Part shown: one piece after another, positions 1 to 7,416 of the stretch
How the letters are laid out: each line of letters opens with the position of its first letter
How positions within the stretch are numbered: the stretch's first letter is position 1
NCBI GenBank assembly: GCA_009844425.1
Contig: VYBN01000031.1
Coordinates: 1-64,000, forward strand
DNA length: 64,000 nucleotides
Direction of reading: 5' to 3'
From: Gammaproteobacteria bacterium
Lineage (GTDB): Bacteria; Pseudomonadota; Gammaproteobacteria; Steroidobacterales; Foliamicaceae
Program-made: the position numbers and the translations under genes
Notes under the pieces: generated by a model
The model's input: the letters and a program-made list of their open reading frames with translations, nothing else
Told to the model about the DNA's origin: nothing
The model's database searches: none

Positions 1-319
1 AAAGACCGCATCAAGTTCACGCCCGCATCCATCAACTGGTGCAGGTGAATGACATGGATGAGCGGGGATATTCTTCGCCGTCAAGGAGCTGATGCCAGAC
101 ACACTGGCAAGTGAAACCAAACACCGCGCCGCTCGGCCCTTCAGCCTACCGGAGATCCCGCCCTCCACCTTCCATCCGGCCGGATGGGGTTGGATGCGGC
201 TGCTTGTCGGGCTTCACGTTTCCTCCCCGGCATGACGTTGAAGAAATTCCATGATAAGTGCCTCGCTTGCGGTTGGCACTGCCGCAGGGCGGGATCGAAG
301 CGCGGCTACCATATCGAGG
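1..319. other. No confident gene; possible tail of an upstream gene and a palindrome
   Basis: No gene is called here. A frame open from base 1 on the + strand closes at TGA 46-48 and would be the last 15 codons of a gene starting outside the window, but that is too short to judge. A perfect 16-bp palindrome centred on CATCCGGCCGGATG lies at 172-187. Longer frames through 184-774 overlap the dioxygenase in other phases and look like shadows of it. Confidence 0.3.
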
Positions 320-1189
320 ATGCCGAAACGCTTATTCAATGCGCCAACAGCCCGAGATGGCGCCGGGCCGGCGCTCGACATCCGGCGCTACGCGCCCGCG
401 CTCGGCGCCGAAGTCAGGGGCGTCGATCTCGCGGACGGCCTCGATCCCGCGACGTACGAGCAGGTTCGCGCGGCCCTGCTCGCGCACCAGGTGCTGTTCT
501 TCAAGGACCAGACGGAGATTTCCCCGCGAACCCAGATCGGGATCGGCAGGATGTTCGGCGAGCTTCACATGCACCCCGCAGCCCCCCGGATGGAAGGCTA
601 CCCCGAGATCTTCGAAATCTACGTGAGCAGGAACTCGAAGATCGCCAACGGCGAATTCTGGCACTCCGACGTGTCCTGCGACGAAGTGCCGCCGCTCGGC
701 ACGATCCTGCAGCTGCACATCCTCCCTCCGGTGGGCGGCGACACGCTCTTCGCCAACATGTACGCGGCCTATGACGCCCTATCGGAGCCGATAAAGCGGA
801 TGCTCGAAGGGCTGAGCGCCCTGCACGAATCCGAGCACGTCTACCGCGAGCGCTACTCCGATCGGGGCGTGGACGACACCGGCAGGGAATATCCGGCCGC
901 GACTCACCCCGTGGTCCGTACGCACCCGGAGACCGGCCGAAAGGCGCTGTACGTAAACCGCACCTTCACGACCCGGATCAACGAACTCGAAGCGGCCGAG
1001 AGCGAAGCGCTGCTCGGATTCCTCTTCGATCACTGCGAAGGCATCGATTTTCAGATCCGGTATCGCTGGGAACGCAACGACGTCGCCTTCTGGGACAACC
1101 GCTGCGCGATGCACCGCGCGATCTGGGATTACTGGCCCGAACGGCGCAAGGGGCGGCGCGTGACGATCAAGGGCGACCGGCCGACGTGA
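320..1189 (+). CDS. TauD/TfdA-family Fe(II)/2-oxoglutarate dioxygenase
   Basis: A 289-residue protein resembling taurine/2,4-D-type dioxygenases, which couple 2-oxoglutarate decarboxylation to substrate hydroxylation in the cytoplasm. The iron triad is visible: HSD (H115 and D117) and a distal histidine in CAMHRA near residue 265. The C-terminal RRVTIKGD is the family's 2-oxoglutarate-binding arginine region. The N-terminal segment (ALGAEVRGVDL...VLFFKDQ) is also typical. An in-frame ATG at 251 would add 23 poorly conserved residues; ATG 320 starts closer to the conserved part and is preferred. The substrate cannot be read from sequence. The 3' end overlaps the convergent hydrolase remnant by 23 bp. 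Confidence 0.85.
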   Translation: MPKRLFNAPTARDGAGPALDIRRYAPALGAEVRGVDLADGLDPATYEQVRAALLAHQVLFFKDQTEISPRTQIGIGRMFGELHMHPAAPRMEGYPEIFEIYVSRNSKIANGEFWHSDVSCDEVPPLGTILQLHILPPVGGDTLFANMYAAYDALSEPIKRMLEGLSALHESEHVYRERYSDRGVDDTGREYPAATHPVVRTHPETGRKALYVNRTFTTRINELEAAESEALLGFLFDHCEGIDFQIRYRWERNDVAFWDNRCAMHRAIWDYWPERRKGRRVTIKGDRPT

Positions 1190-1757
1190 CCGCGGGGCCG
1201 GCCTGAAGGAATTTCCTGACCAGGGCCGCCGTGGCCTCCGGTTGTTCGATCACCAGGTAGTGGCCGCTGTCGGGCACCGTGACGAGTTCGCAGTCGGGGA
1301 TCATGTGTTGGATCCTGGAGAAGCCGATCCCGCTGTCGGCCGGGGTGAAGGGCGTCATGTTGTCCTCTTCCCCCGCGATCAGGAGCGTGGGCGCGCGGAC
1401 CCTGCGGGCCCAGGGACTCAGATCCACCCCCTCCAGCATTTTCGTGCCGCGCACAAAGGCCTCGGGGTCGGTCCGGCTGAACGCCTCGCGCATCGCGTCC
1501 AGCTGCGCTTCGCACTCCTCCCGCTCGTAGAACGCCCTTCCGAAGCCGGCCACGGCGGCAAGGATTTCATCGGCCCGGGCCTCAGCCAATACGGGTTCCG
1601 CCGCGGCGCGAAAGATCCCGGCGCGGCGGGTAATTGCCGGGCTGTGGACGTCCCGCCAGTAGCGCCGGACCCATTCCAGCGGCAGATCCGCCTTTTTCCA
1701 GCCGCAGGTGATTCGAGCGAGTCCGGCCCTGTTTTCCACGTCGGTCAGAGTGGTCAT
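1167..1757 (-). pseudogene. EthD-like N-terminus joined to the tail of an alpha/beta hydrolase; probable deletion remnant
   Basis: An open frame of 196 residues made of two pieces. Residues 1 to about 47 (ARITCGWKK...YWRDVHSPAITRRAGIF) look like the start of an EthD/dabb-type domain. From about residue 50 onward it matches only the C-terminal half of an alpha/beta hydrolase: LLIAGEEDNMTPF would carry the acidic triad member and DSGHYLVIE the catalytic histidine. The nucleophile elbow (GxSxG) and the first strands of the hydrolase are absent, and the EthD domain is cut short. The simplest reading is an in-frame internal deletion in a longer EthD-hydrolase protein, leaving a product without hydrolase activity. 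A genuine small fusion with another role is possible but less likely. Confidence 0.5.
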
Positions 1758-1814
1758 TCCTTGCGATGCTTCGACAGACTTCGGCGCGGCCGGCTACTGC
1801 CCCGCGAGCAATAG

Positions 1815-2018
1815 TCAGGTTGAGTCTGGTGACGAGCCCAACGGCGCCTTCGGTACGACAACCGACAATATTCCTTCGATGCGTCCTATCCTGCCATTGA
1901 GGTCGGACATTTCCCTGCGCACATCCCCCAGTGACTTCTGCACGATTGACCACAATCTCGCCAAGCCTGCGATTGTGGCCAATCCCCAGCCTGCGATGGC
2001 AATCATTTCCGGTGTCAT
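1815..2018 (-). CDS. Small membrane-anchored coiled-coil protein, unknown function
   Basis: A 67-residue protein. A hydrophobic stretch at residues 5-20 (MIAIAGWGLATIAGLA) could be a single membrane segment. It is followed by a charged helical region (KSLGDVRREMSDLNGRIGRIEGIL) with heptad-like spacing suggesting a coiled coil. What makes it credible despite its size is an excellent Shine-Dalgarno sequence, AAGGAGGAG, just upstream of the ATG on the minus strand. The layout (TM plus short coiled coil) loosely recalls haemolysin-XhlA or phage-like small proteins, but I do not recognise a family. It sits alone between the hydrolase remnant and the divergent NmrA-like gene. Confidence 0.6.
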   Translation of the reverse strand: MTPEMIAIAGWGLATIAGLARLWSIVQKSLGDVRREMSDLNGRIGRIEGILSVVVPKAPLGSSPDST

Positions 2019-2170
2019 AGCTCCTCCTTAAGCGAGCAACGCCGCATTTCCGAACGTGCAAATATTACTGCAATTTTTTCCCATATCCTCAAGAGTCGAA
2101 GGTCGCGCCAGCAGCACGCTCGTATAACATGTACGGTGCGATCTCCTGCAATCAGACGGAACCTCCTCAT

Positions 2171-3022
2171 ATGACCATTCTCGTAGCCGGCGCGACCGGC
2201 AATGTCGGCCGCCCGACGGTGGCGGCCCTGCTTTCCTCAGGTGAAAAGGTGCGCGCGCTGAGCCGCTCGGAAGACAAGTTCGGCGACCTTCCGGACGGCG
2301 CCGAAGGGGCCGTGGCGGACCTGGAATCCGGCAGCGGCCTGGATGCGGCTTTCGACGGCGTGGATCGGTTCTTTCTGATCACCGCCAACGGGGAAACGGA
2401 GACGCAGCGCGGCCTGAACGCCGTGAACGCCGCGAAGGTGGCCGGCGTCGGGAGGATCGTCTATCTGTCGGTGCACAATCCGGACCAGGAGCCCCCGATT
2501 CCGCACAGCCGCAGCAAGCTGCCCATTGAGGCGGCGATCAGGGACAGCGGCGCGGAGTACACGATCCTGCGCCCCAGTTATTTCAATCAGACCGATCTCT
2601 CGGTGGTGCGCGTGGTCAAGGATTTCGGCGTCTATCCGATGCCCATCGGGTCGATAGGCCAGAACCGGGTGGACACCCGCGACATCGCCGATTGCGCGGT
2701 GCGCGCATTGACGGAAGACGGACACAACGGCGCGGAATACGACCTGCACGGCCCGGACACGATCAGCGGTCCCGGGGCCGCTGCGGTTTACGCCAGGCAC
2801 TTCGGGCGCGAGGTCTTCTACGGCGGCGACGACGTGGAGAAATGGGGCGAGTCGGTCAAGGCCTTCCTCGCGCCCTGGCTGCTGGAATCGCTCAAGAAGA
2901 TGTTCCTGGCCCAGCAGGCGCATGGCCCCGCCGCCAGCGAAGCCGAGGTTGCCGCGTCGCGGGAGGCGGTCGGCCATCCCCTGCGCAGCTTCGACGCTTT
3001 CGTGGCCGAACTGGCCGGCTAA
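2171..3022 (+). CDS. NmrA-like NAD(P)-binding atypical SDR
   Basis: A 283-residue protein starting with a Rossmann glycine motif, VAGATGNVGRPTV (residues 4-16), typical of atypical short-chain dehydrogenases of the NmrA/NAD(P)H:quinone oxidoreductase 2 type. Further family signs are the RIVYLSVHN strand, the YTILRPSYFNQ segment and the VDTRDIADCAVRAL region. These proteins bind NAD(P) and act as quinone or sugar reductases or as redox-sensing regulators; the substrate is not predictable. ATG 2171 is chosen because the glycine-rich motif follows at once; an ATG at 2129 would add 14 unlikely residues. A TATAAC -10-like box is at 2123-2128. Confidence 0.8.
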   Translation: MTILVAGATGNVGRPTVAALLSSGEKVRALSRSEDKFGDLPDGAEGAVADLESGSGLDAAFDGVDRFFLITANGETETQRGLNAVNAAKVAGVGRIVYLSVHNPDQEPPIPHSRSKLPIEAAIRDSGAEYTILRPSYFNQTDLSVVRVVKDFGVYPMPIGSIGQNRVDTRDIADCAVRALTEDGHNGAEYDLHGPDTISGPGAAAVYARHFGREVFYGGDDVEKWGESVKAFLAPWLLESLKKMFLAQQAHGPAASEAEVAASREAVGHPLRSFDAFVAELAG

Positions 3023-3073
3023 ATCAGGTAGATCCGCATTCGTCGGCGGGCTTGGGGGCTCCGATGTCCCTGA

Positions 3074-3250
3074 TCACGCCCTGTCCCATTCCGCATGAAC
3101 AGTGCAGGCGGATAGCTCAATTCGCCGAACCGTAATCTTTGCATCAGACCGGTCAATGGCCACCACCGCCGCCACCTGATCTCCAACGCCGAATGCGATC
3201 TTGACCGGTGAGAATGAATCGAGAGTCGCTTTGAGTTCGTTGAGCGTCAT
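3074..3250 (-). CDS. Small hypothetical protein translationally coupled to the methyltransferase remnant
   Basis: A 58-residue frame whose ATG overlaps the methyltransferase TGA (ATGA at 3250-3247), a sign of translational coupling. The sequence (start MTLNELKAT, later VGDQVAAVVAIDRSDAKITVRRIEL) suggests a small beta-rich domain, but I do not recognise a family. If it was co-transcribed with a working methyltransferase it may have served that system, for example as a small accessory protein; this is inference from position only. The frame is intact although its upstream partner is truncated. Confidence 0.4.
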   Translation of the reverse strand: MTLNELKATLDSFSPVKIAFGVGDQVAAVVAIDRSDAKITVRRIELSACTVHAEWDRA

Positions 3251-3675
3251 TGCATGCGTAGCCGCCGCTCGATCAAGTCCACGAAAGCAGGTTTGATTTC
3301 TATTCCAACCCACCGCCGCCCGAGTTCACGCGCCGCGAGAAGCGTTGTGCCCGAGCCAGCAAAAGGGTCGAGCACTATGCTATCGTCCCTTCCGATCTGC
3401 TTCTCAACGCCGTAATCGCGCAATGACCAATACGGCGGTGACGTGACAACCGTTTGAACGGACCTGTCGGGGAGCAACTTAAGCGCTTGCGTGGCGTCAC
3501 CACAAATCACCATCGAACGATTAATGGCCTCTAACGGTGTTGTGTCCGGGCTGTCGATTCGAATATGGTGTTTCGGCGACTCAAGCGGTGCGGGCGGATC
3601 GGCGCGAACAGGACGCTCGAAGAGCGCGGCTTGTGCGCCAGGGGATGATCGCGTCTGCACGGTTTTGCCGCTCAC
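3247..3675 (-). pseudogene. DNA methyltransferase (beta-class N4/N6 type) with the middle deleted
   Basis: A 142-residue frame starting at GTG. It carries SPPYWSLRDYG (catalytic motif IV, around residue 79), then almost immediately LDPFAGSGTTLLAARELGRRWVGIE (motif I, AdoMet binding, from about residue 102). In full-length beta-class enzymes such as type II amino-methyltransferases, motif IV comes before motif I, and they are separated by well over 100 residues holding the remaining motifs and target-recognition region. Here only about a dozen residues separate them (KQIGRDDSIV). The family order is kept, so the best reading is an in-frame internal deletion of an orphan or restriction-modification methyltransferase. 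No endonuclease gene is visible. The product is unlikely to methylate DNA. Confidence 0.65.
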
Positions 3676-3815
3676 GTGTTATCGATTACCAGAAGAAGGC
3701 CCAGTACCGCTAATGGCAGGGCTTTTCGAACTCCCATGCGACTCCCGAACCGCATAGCGCATAGTTTACGACGAATCGCCATTGCCCCGCGCTTGACAGC
3801 CCGGGTTCGTCGCCG

Positions 3816-4379
3816 TCAGTGCCCCATCTTGAATTCGTCGCAGAACGGGCCGTGTCCATAATCCAGGGCATAGGCGTCCTGGACGTATAGCGCGCCGCAG
3901 GCTTCGCATCGGGAGATGACCAGTTCGTGAGTTTCGCCGAGCGCACGAAGCAGCGCCGCCGCGAGTTCCAGCGTCATGTCTCCGCCGGGGACGAGGTACC
4001 GGTGCATTTCGTAGGCGTCGCAAAGGCGGTTTCCACGAGTCAGCATGTTTATGGTTCTCGAAACGGTACAGTTCCTCGGCCCGTCGACGACCAGCAATCC
4101 GGCGTGCATGAACAGCGACATCAGGACCGTCGATTCGCAATGCTGATCGAGTGTCTTGACAAAGCGCGTGACCCGGCTGGGCGGCCGGCCGCGCTTTCGT
4201 TGAGGCAGCTTTTTCTTTCCATGCTCGGCCACATAGCTGACATAGGCCTTTCGTATGCGATCGCTTGAGAGCCCGGTATATCGGCCGATTGTGCTGGTTC
4301 GGGCCTGAAGACCGAGCATGCGTATGGCGAGATGGAACTGATCCAACTCTCCGTCGTAACGGCTTTGAGTGACCCGCAT
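3816..4379 (-). CDS. FlhC-like transcriptional regulator
   Basis: A 187-residue protein with the FlhC architecture. An N-terminal helical DNA-binding region (LAIRMLGLQARTSTIGRYTG) includes the step-like signature FlhC uses before the RIRKAY segment. A C-terminal putative zinc site follows, with CEACGALYVQD and a further FCDEF. Canonical FlhC has four cysteines; here I see only three in this region, so the metal site may be altered. FlhC normally forms a hetero-hexamer with FlhD to activate flagellar class II promoters. The FlhD-like gene lies divergently about 210 bp away instead of in the usual flhDC operon. No flagellar genes are in the window, so the regulated process is open. Confidence 0.6.
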   Translation of the reverse strand: MRVTQSRYDGELDQFHLAIRMLGLQARTSTIGRYTGLSSDRIRKAYVSYVAEHGKKKLPQRKRGRPPSRVTRFVKTLDQHCESTVLMSLFMHAGLLVVDGPRNCTVSRTINMLTRGNRLCDAYEMHRYLVPGGDMTLELAAALLRALGETHELVISRCEACGALYVQDAYALDYGHGPFCDEFKMGH

Positions 4380-4404
4380 GGGGCAGGCTTTCTAACCAAT
4401 CCCG

Positions 4405-4417
4405 TTGCATATTGCAA
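4405..4417. promoter_or_regulatory. Near-palindrome in the flhC/flhD-like divergent spacer
   Basis: TTGCA-TAT-TGCAA, an inverted repeat with 5-bp arms, lies 26 bp upstream of the FlhC-like start in the only clearly AT-richer spacer of this area (4380-4591). It could be an operator or part of a promoter for the divergent pair. Nothing beyond symmetry and position supports this. Confidence 0.25.
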
Positions 4418-4591
4418 ACACAAATAGCGGCAATTTAGCTACTTTTTCACGGTTGAATACACAGGTGGTGTTTGACTGAATAGTTGTTGGCGCAATTGGC
4501 ACGGATGCGGGCGCTGCCGATGATGATATGGTTGGCGAAAAAAGGGAATCGGGAGGATTGGAAACGTGAATATAGCGTAAGGAGAAACTGA

Positions 4592-5212
4592 ATGGCAGTC
4601 GGGTTAGAAGAACGCAAAAGACTTGAAGAAATCCATGAAATCAATCGTCACTTCCTCGAATTGATCGTGCTGCATACGGCCCGCGAACGTGCCGGAAAAT
4701 ATGGGCTTTCGGCGGATCTTTGCGAACGCATTCGGGATCTTGGCGCTTCTCAGCTCGATGTTCTGGCCAGCGTGCCCTTGTTGCTGGTCACTGCTACACG
4801 CCGCGCAGTGGAGCAGGCGGGCAACGTGCGTGACATGGAACGCGAACGGCCTCGAATCTACGATAAGAACGACGTGGCGGAGCAGACTTTTACCGCGGCG
4901 CTTATGACCTGGCTCACCCAGGATGCCCAGCAGCACCATAGTCTGGCGTCGCTCTGGCTGGGTACGGAAGCCGGCGAGGGCGAACCTCTGCGGGAATTGA
5001 ATTTCGATGAGATACAGAAGCTGGCGCCATACGCCGACACGATCCTGAACGCCCGCTTCGCCGACCGGCCCAAGCTGTGGCTGGACCTGATTCGAGCTGC
5101 CGAATCCGACGATCCGCGCCGCCACCAGATCGCGCGTCTGGCGGTGCTGCCGCATTCGTACCCGATAACGAAAAAGCCCCCGCCCGGCGCCGGCAGGAGA
5201 CGCAAGAGGTAA
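4592..5212 (+). CDS. FlhD-like transcriptional regulator with an extended C-terminus
   Basis: A 206-residue protein. Residues 12 to about 70 (IHEINRHFLELIVLHTARER..GLSADLCERIRDLGASQLDVLASVPLLL) align by eye with FlhD (IYDINLSYLLLAQ...LGI...LAALTLPQMVKLAETNQLL). That region builds the FlhD dimer and presents FlhC to DNA. FlhD is usually about 115 residues; here a further 100 residues follow, ending in a basic tail (GAGRRRKR) of unknown role. A strong AAGGAGAAA ribosome site precedes ATG 4592. Divergence from the FlhC-like gene at 3816-4379 suggests the two work together. The assignment is from remembered family patterns, not a search. Confidence 0.55.
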   Translation: MAVGLEERKRLEEIHEINRHFLELIVLHTARERAGKYGLSADLCERIRDLGASQLDVLASVPLLLVTATRRAVEQAGNVRDMERERPRIYDKNDVAEQTFTAALMTWLTQDAQQHHSLASLWLGTEAGEGEPLRELNFDEIQKLAPYADTILNARFADRPKLWLDLIRAAESDDPRRHQIARLAVLPHSYPITKKPPPGAGRRRKR

Positions 5213-5248
5213 CACATAAGCGAGCGCAGGGAAAATGGCCGGAGCGGC

Positions 5249-5254
5249 TATACT
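5249..5254 (+). promoter_or_regulatory. -10 box of the tRNA gene
   Basis: TATACT sits 13 bases upstream of the tRNA and is followed by a G/C-rich discriminator, as in stable-RNA promoters. No good -35 box is visible 17 bp further upstream. Confidence 0.4.
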
Positions 5255-5267
5255 TCGGGCCTTCGGA

Positions 5268-5340
5268 GGGCCTGTAGCTCAGTGGTAAGAGCAGGTGGCT
5301 CATAACCACTTGGTCGCAGGTTCGAATCCTGCCAGGCCCA
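5268..5340 (+). tRNA. tRNA with CAU anticodon (elongator Met or Ile2)
   Basis: A complete cloverleaf of 73 nt. The acceptor arms GGGCCTG (5268-5274) and CAGGCCC (5333-5339) pair fully, followed by discriminator A5340. The D-stem is GCTC/GAGC. The anticodon loop CTCATAA has CAU at 5301-5303, and the T-loop is the standard TTCGAAT. The CCA tail is not encoded (next bases are CTG), so CCA would be added by tRNA nucleotidyltransferase. A CAU anticodon fits elongator tRNA-Met or the lysidine-modified tRNA-Ile2; the stretch after the anticodon stem resembles Ile2 in my memory, but the two cannot be separated safely by eye. Confidence 0.95.
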
Positions 5341-5542
5341 CTGTGTGCCGCCGGACAGCACACCAGGCCGCCCCTTCCGTGACCGGGTGGCCGCATGGGG
5401 GTTGAGCATGATGGAATTCGTTGATCAAGCCGTCGAACTCCTGACGCGCCTGTTGCGCCGCGAGCATTGCCGGATCGTTCAGCCGGACGGCCGCAGCAGG
5501 CCGTTGCCGGAAATTTACCCGCAGGCAGCGTAAGATATACGT

Positions 5543-6055
5543 ATGTCGATATCGATACGCACATGCTTCGTCTGCCTGATAGGCGCGATGCTTCTTGCAT
5601 CGGCATCGGCGCCGGCGGCGGCCCAGAGTTCCCTTTCGCAGTCTGTTTTCGGGGCCGACCCGAAACTTTCCGACGGGGCCCTGGCGCTGCGTCTGGGCGA
5701 CTACGAGGAGGGTATCCGCTTGACTCTGGAAGGATTGCGGGCGCCGGCGGGCGCGGCCCACAGCATTCGCACGCGGTCTTCCGCGCACAACAACCTTTGC
5801 GCGGGCTACGTGATGGGCGGCAATTTCCGCGAGGCGCTGGAGCACTGCAACGAGTCCCTGAGGCTCAAGCCGAACAACTGGCATGCGTACTCCAATCGCG
5901 CCGTGCTGTATGCCCTGACCGGAAACCTGAACAAGGCGGCCGAGGATATACAGCACGGCAAGCGCATCAACCCCGATGCAAAGCGGCTCAGGGAGGCGGA
6001 GGAATTCCTCAATGCGCGCCTGGCGGCTCGCGACCGGACCGTGAAGCAGACTTGA
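5543..6055 (+). CDS. Exported TPR-repeat protein
   Basis: A 170-residue protein with an N-terminal signal peptide (hydrophobic core LIGAMLLASASAPAAA, likely cleavage after AAAQ). At least two tetratricopeptide units follow: AHNNLCAGYVMGGNFREALEHCNESLRLKP and NWHAYSNRAVLYALTGNLNKAAEDIQHGKRINP. TPR domains mediate protein-protein contacts, so this is probably a periplasmic scaffold or chaperone-like protein of unknown partner. It stands 55 bp upstream of the binding-protein gene on the same strand and could be co-transcribed with it. Confidence 0.75.
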   Translation: MSISIRTCFVCLIGAMLLASASAPAAAQSSLSQSVFGADPKLSDGALALRLGDYEEGIRLTLEGLRAPAGAAHSIRTRSSAHNNLCAGYVMGGNFREALEHCNESLRLKPNNWHAYSNRAVLYALTGNLNKAAEDIQHGKRINPDAKRLREAEEFLNARLAARDRTVKQT

Positions 6056-6110
6056 TGTTTCCCAGGCGGAAACCGGGAGTTTCCTGACAGCGCAGTCGCC
6101 GGATTCGCTC

Positions 6111-7415
6111 ATGCTGACGAGAAAGGAGCTTATCCGTTACGTATTGGCGGCCGCTGTGCTGGCGCCGTGGGGAAGGGCGCTCGGCGGAACCGCGAGCCGT
6201 TTCCTTCAGGCGGACTCCGACCCGGCGGCAACCGGCTCCGGCGGCCCGCCGTACTCCGGCGAGATCGTGCTCGGCGTATCGGCCGCGTTTTCCGGCCCTT
6301 CCCGGGGACTGGGCACCGAACTCTATCGTGGCGCAAGCGCTTATTTCAGCCGCGTCAACGAGGCCGGCGGCATCAATGGCCGCAGGATCGTGCTGAAGAT
6401 GTACGACGACGGCTACCAGCCCGACCCCTGCGTGGAAAATACGATGAAGCTGATGCTGGAGGACCAGGTCTTCCTGCTGTTCGGCTACGTGGGCACGCCC
6501 ACCGTCACGCGCGTGCTGCCGCTGCTGAAGAAATTCCAGGACGAGAACATCTTCATGTTCTTTCCGTTCACCGGCGCCCAGCCGCAGAGGCAGCCGCCGT
6601 ACGGCGATTTCGCCTTCAACCTCAGGGCCTCCTATGCGCAGGAGACCGCGGGCCTGGTCAACAACTTCGTGAGCATCGGCAAGGAGCGCATCGCCGTCTT
6701 CTACCAGGCGGACGCCTACGGCCGCAGCGGCTGGGCCGGCGTTCGGGCGGCCCTGGCCCCGCACGGCCTGCGCATCGCCGGCGAGGCCACCTACAGCCGC
6801 GGCGCAAATTACACCGGCACCATGCGGCGCCAAGTGGAAATCCTCAAGGCATCATCTCCAGACGCGGTAATCTGCATCGGGGCCTACGCGGCCTGCGCGG
6901 CGTTTGCACGCGACGCTGTGGACTTCGAACTCGACGTTCCGATCGCGAACCTGTCCTTCGTGGGCAGCGAGAACATGCTCAAGCTTTTGACCGAGGGGCG
7001 CGAGGACAGTGAATCCTATACCCGCCTGCTGGTCAACTCGCAGGTCGTTCCCAGCTACGAGGACCTGTCCCTGCCGGCCGTGCGCGAATACCGCGACCTG
7101 CTGGATCGATATGACCCCCAGGTTCCGCCCGAACTGGTAAAGGAGGAATACGCGCCTTTTCCCTACAGCTTCGGCGCTCTGGAAGGCTTCCTAAACGCCA
7201 AGCTTCTGGCCGAGATCATTCGCCGGCTGGAGGGCGAGGCCGATCGCGCCAAATTGGAGCAGGCGGTTTTCTCGGTGACGGACTACGATCTGGGCGTGGG
7301 CGAGCGGGTTTCATTCGGACCGAACCGGCGGCAGGGATTGCAGACTGTCTACTACACGGTTGTCGAAGACGGCCGGTTCGTCCCCCTAAACGATTGGCAA
7401 GCAAAGTTTGCATGA
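6111..7415 (+). CDS. Type I periplasmic substrate-binding protein (LivK/urea-amide type)
   Basis: A 434-residue protein with an N-terminal hydrophobic export region (RYVLAAAVLAPWG). It then has the class I periplasmic-binding fold: IVLGVSAAFSGPSRGLG, the AGGINGRRIVLKMYDDGY segment and the ERIAVFYQADAYGRSGW domain-crossing region. Such proteins bind branched-chain amino acids, urea, amides or aromatic acids. No ABC permease or ATPase genes adjoin it. Instead, one base after its stop comes a membrane CACHE-like/HAMP protein, so a sensing rather than uptake role is plausible. The ligand is unknown. Confidence 0.8.
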   Translation: MLTRKELIRYVLAAAVLAPWGRALGGTASRFLQADSDPAATGSGGPPYSGEIVLGVSAAFSGPSRGLGTELYRGASAYFSRVNEAGGINGRRIVLKMYDDGYQPDPCVENTMKLMLEDQVFLLFGYVGTPTVTRVLPLLKKFQDENIFMFFPFTGAQPQRQPPYGDFAFNLRASYAQETAGLVNNFVSIGKERIAVFYQADAYGRSGWAGVRAALAPHGLRIAGEATYSRGANYTGTMRRQVEILKASSPDAVICIGAYAACAAFARDAVDFELDVPIANLSFVGSENMLKLLTEGREDSESYTRLLVNSQVVPSYEDLSLPAVREYRDLLDRYDPQVPPELVKEEYAPFPYSFGALEGFLNAKLLAEIIRRLEGEADRAKLEQAVFSVTDYDLGVGERVSFGPNRRQGLQTVYYTVVEDGRFVPLNDWQAKFA

Positions 7416-7416
7416 T

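Noticed and set aside
3766-4410. A 214-codon minus-strand frame overlapping the FlhC-like gene
   Set aside because: It is in another phase of the same strand; only the 187-codon frame carries the FlhC-like cysteine region and helices.
5345-5533. A 62-codon frame between the tRNA and the TPR gene (with an internal ATG at 5408)
   Set aside because: No ribosome site, no recognisable feature; it starts next to the tRNA 3' end. It cannot be supported.
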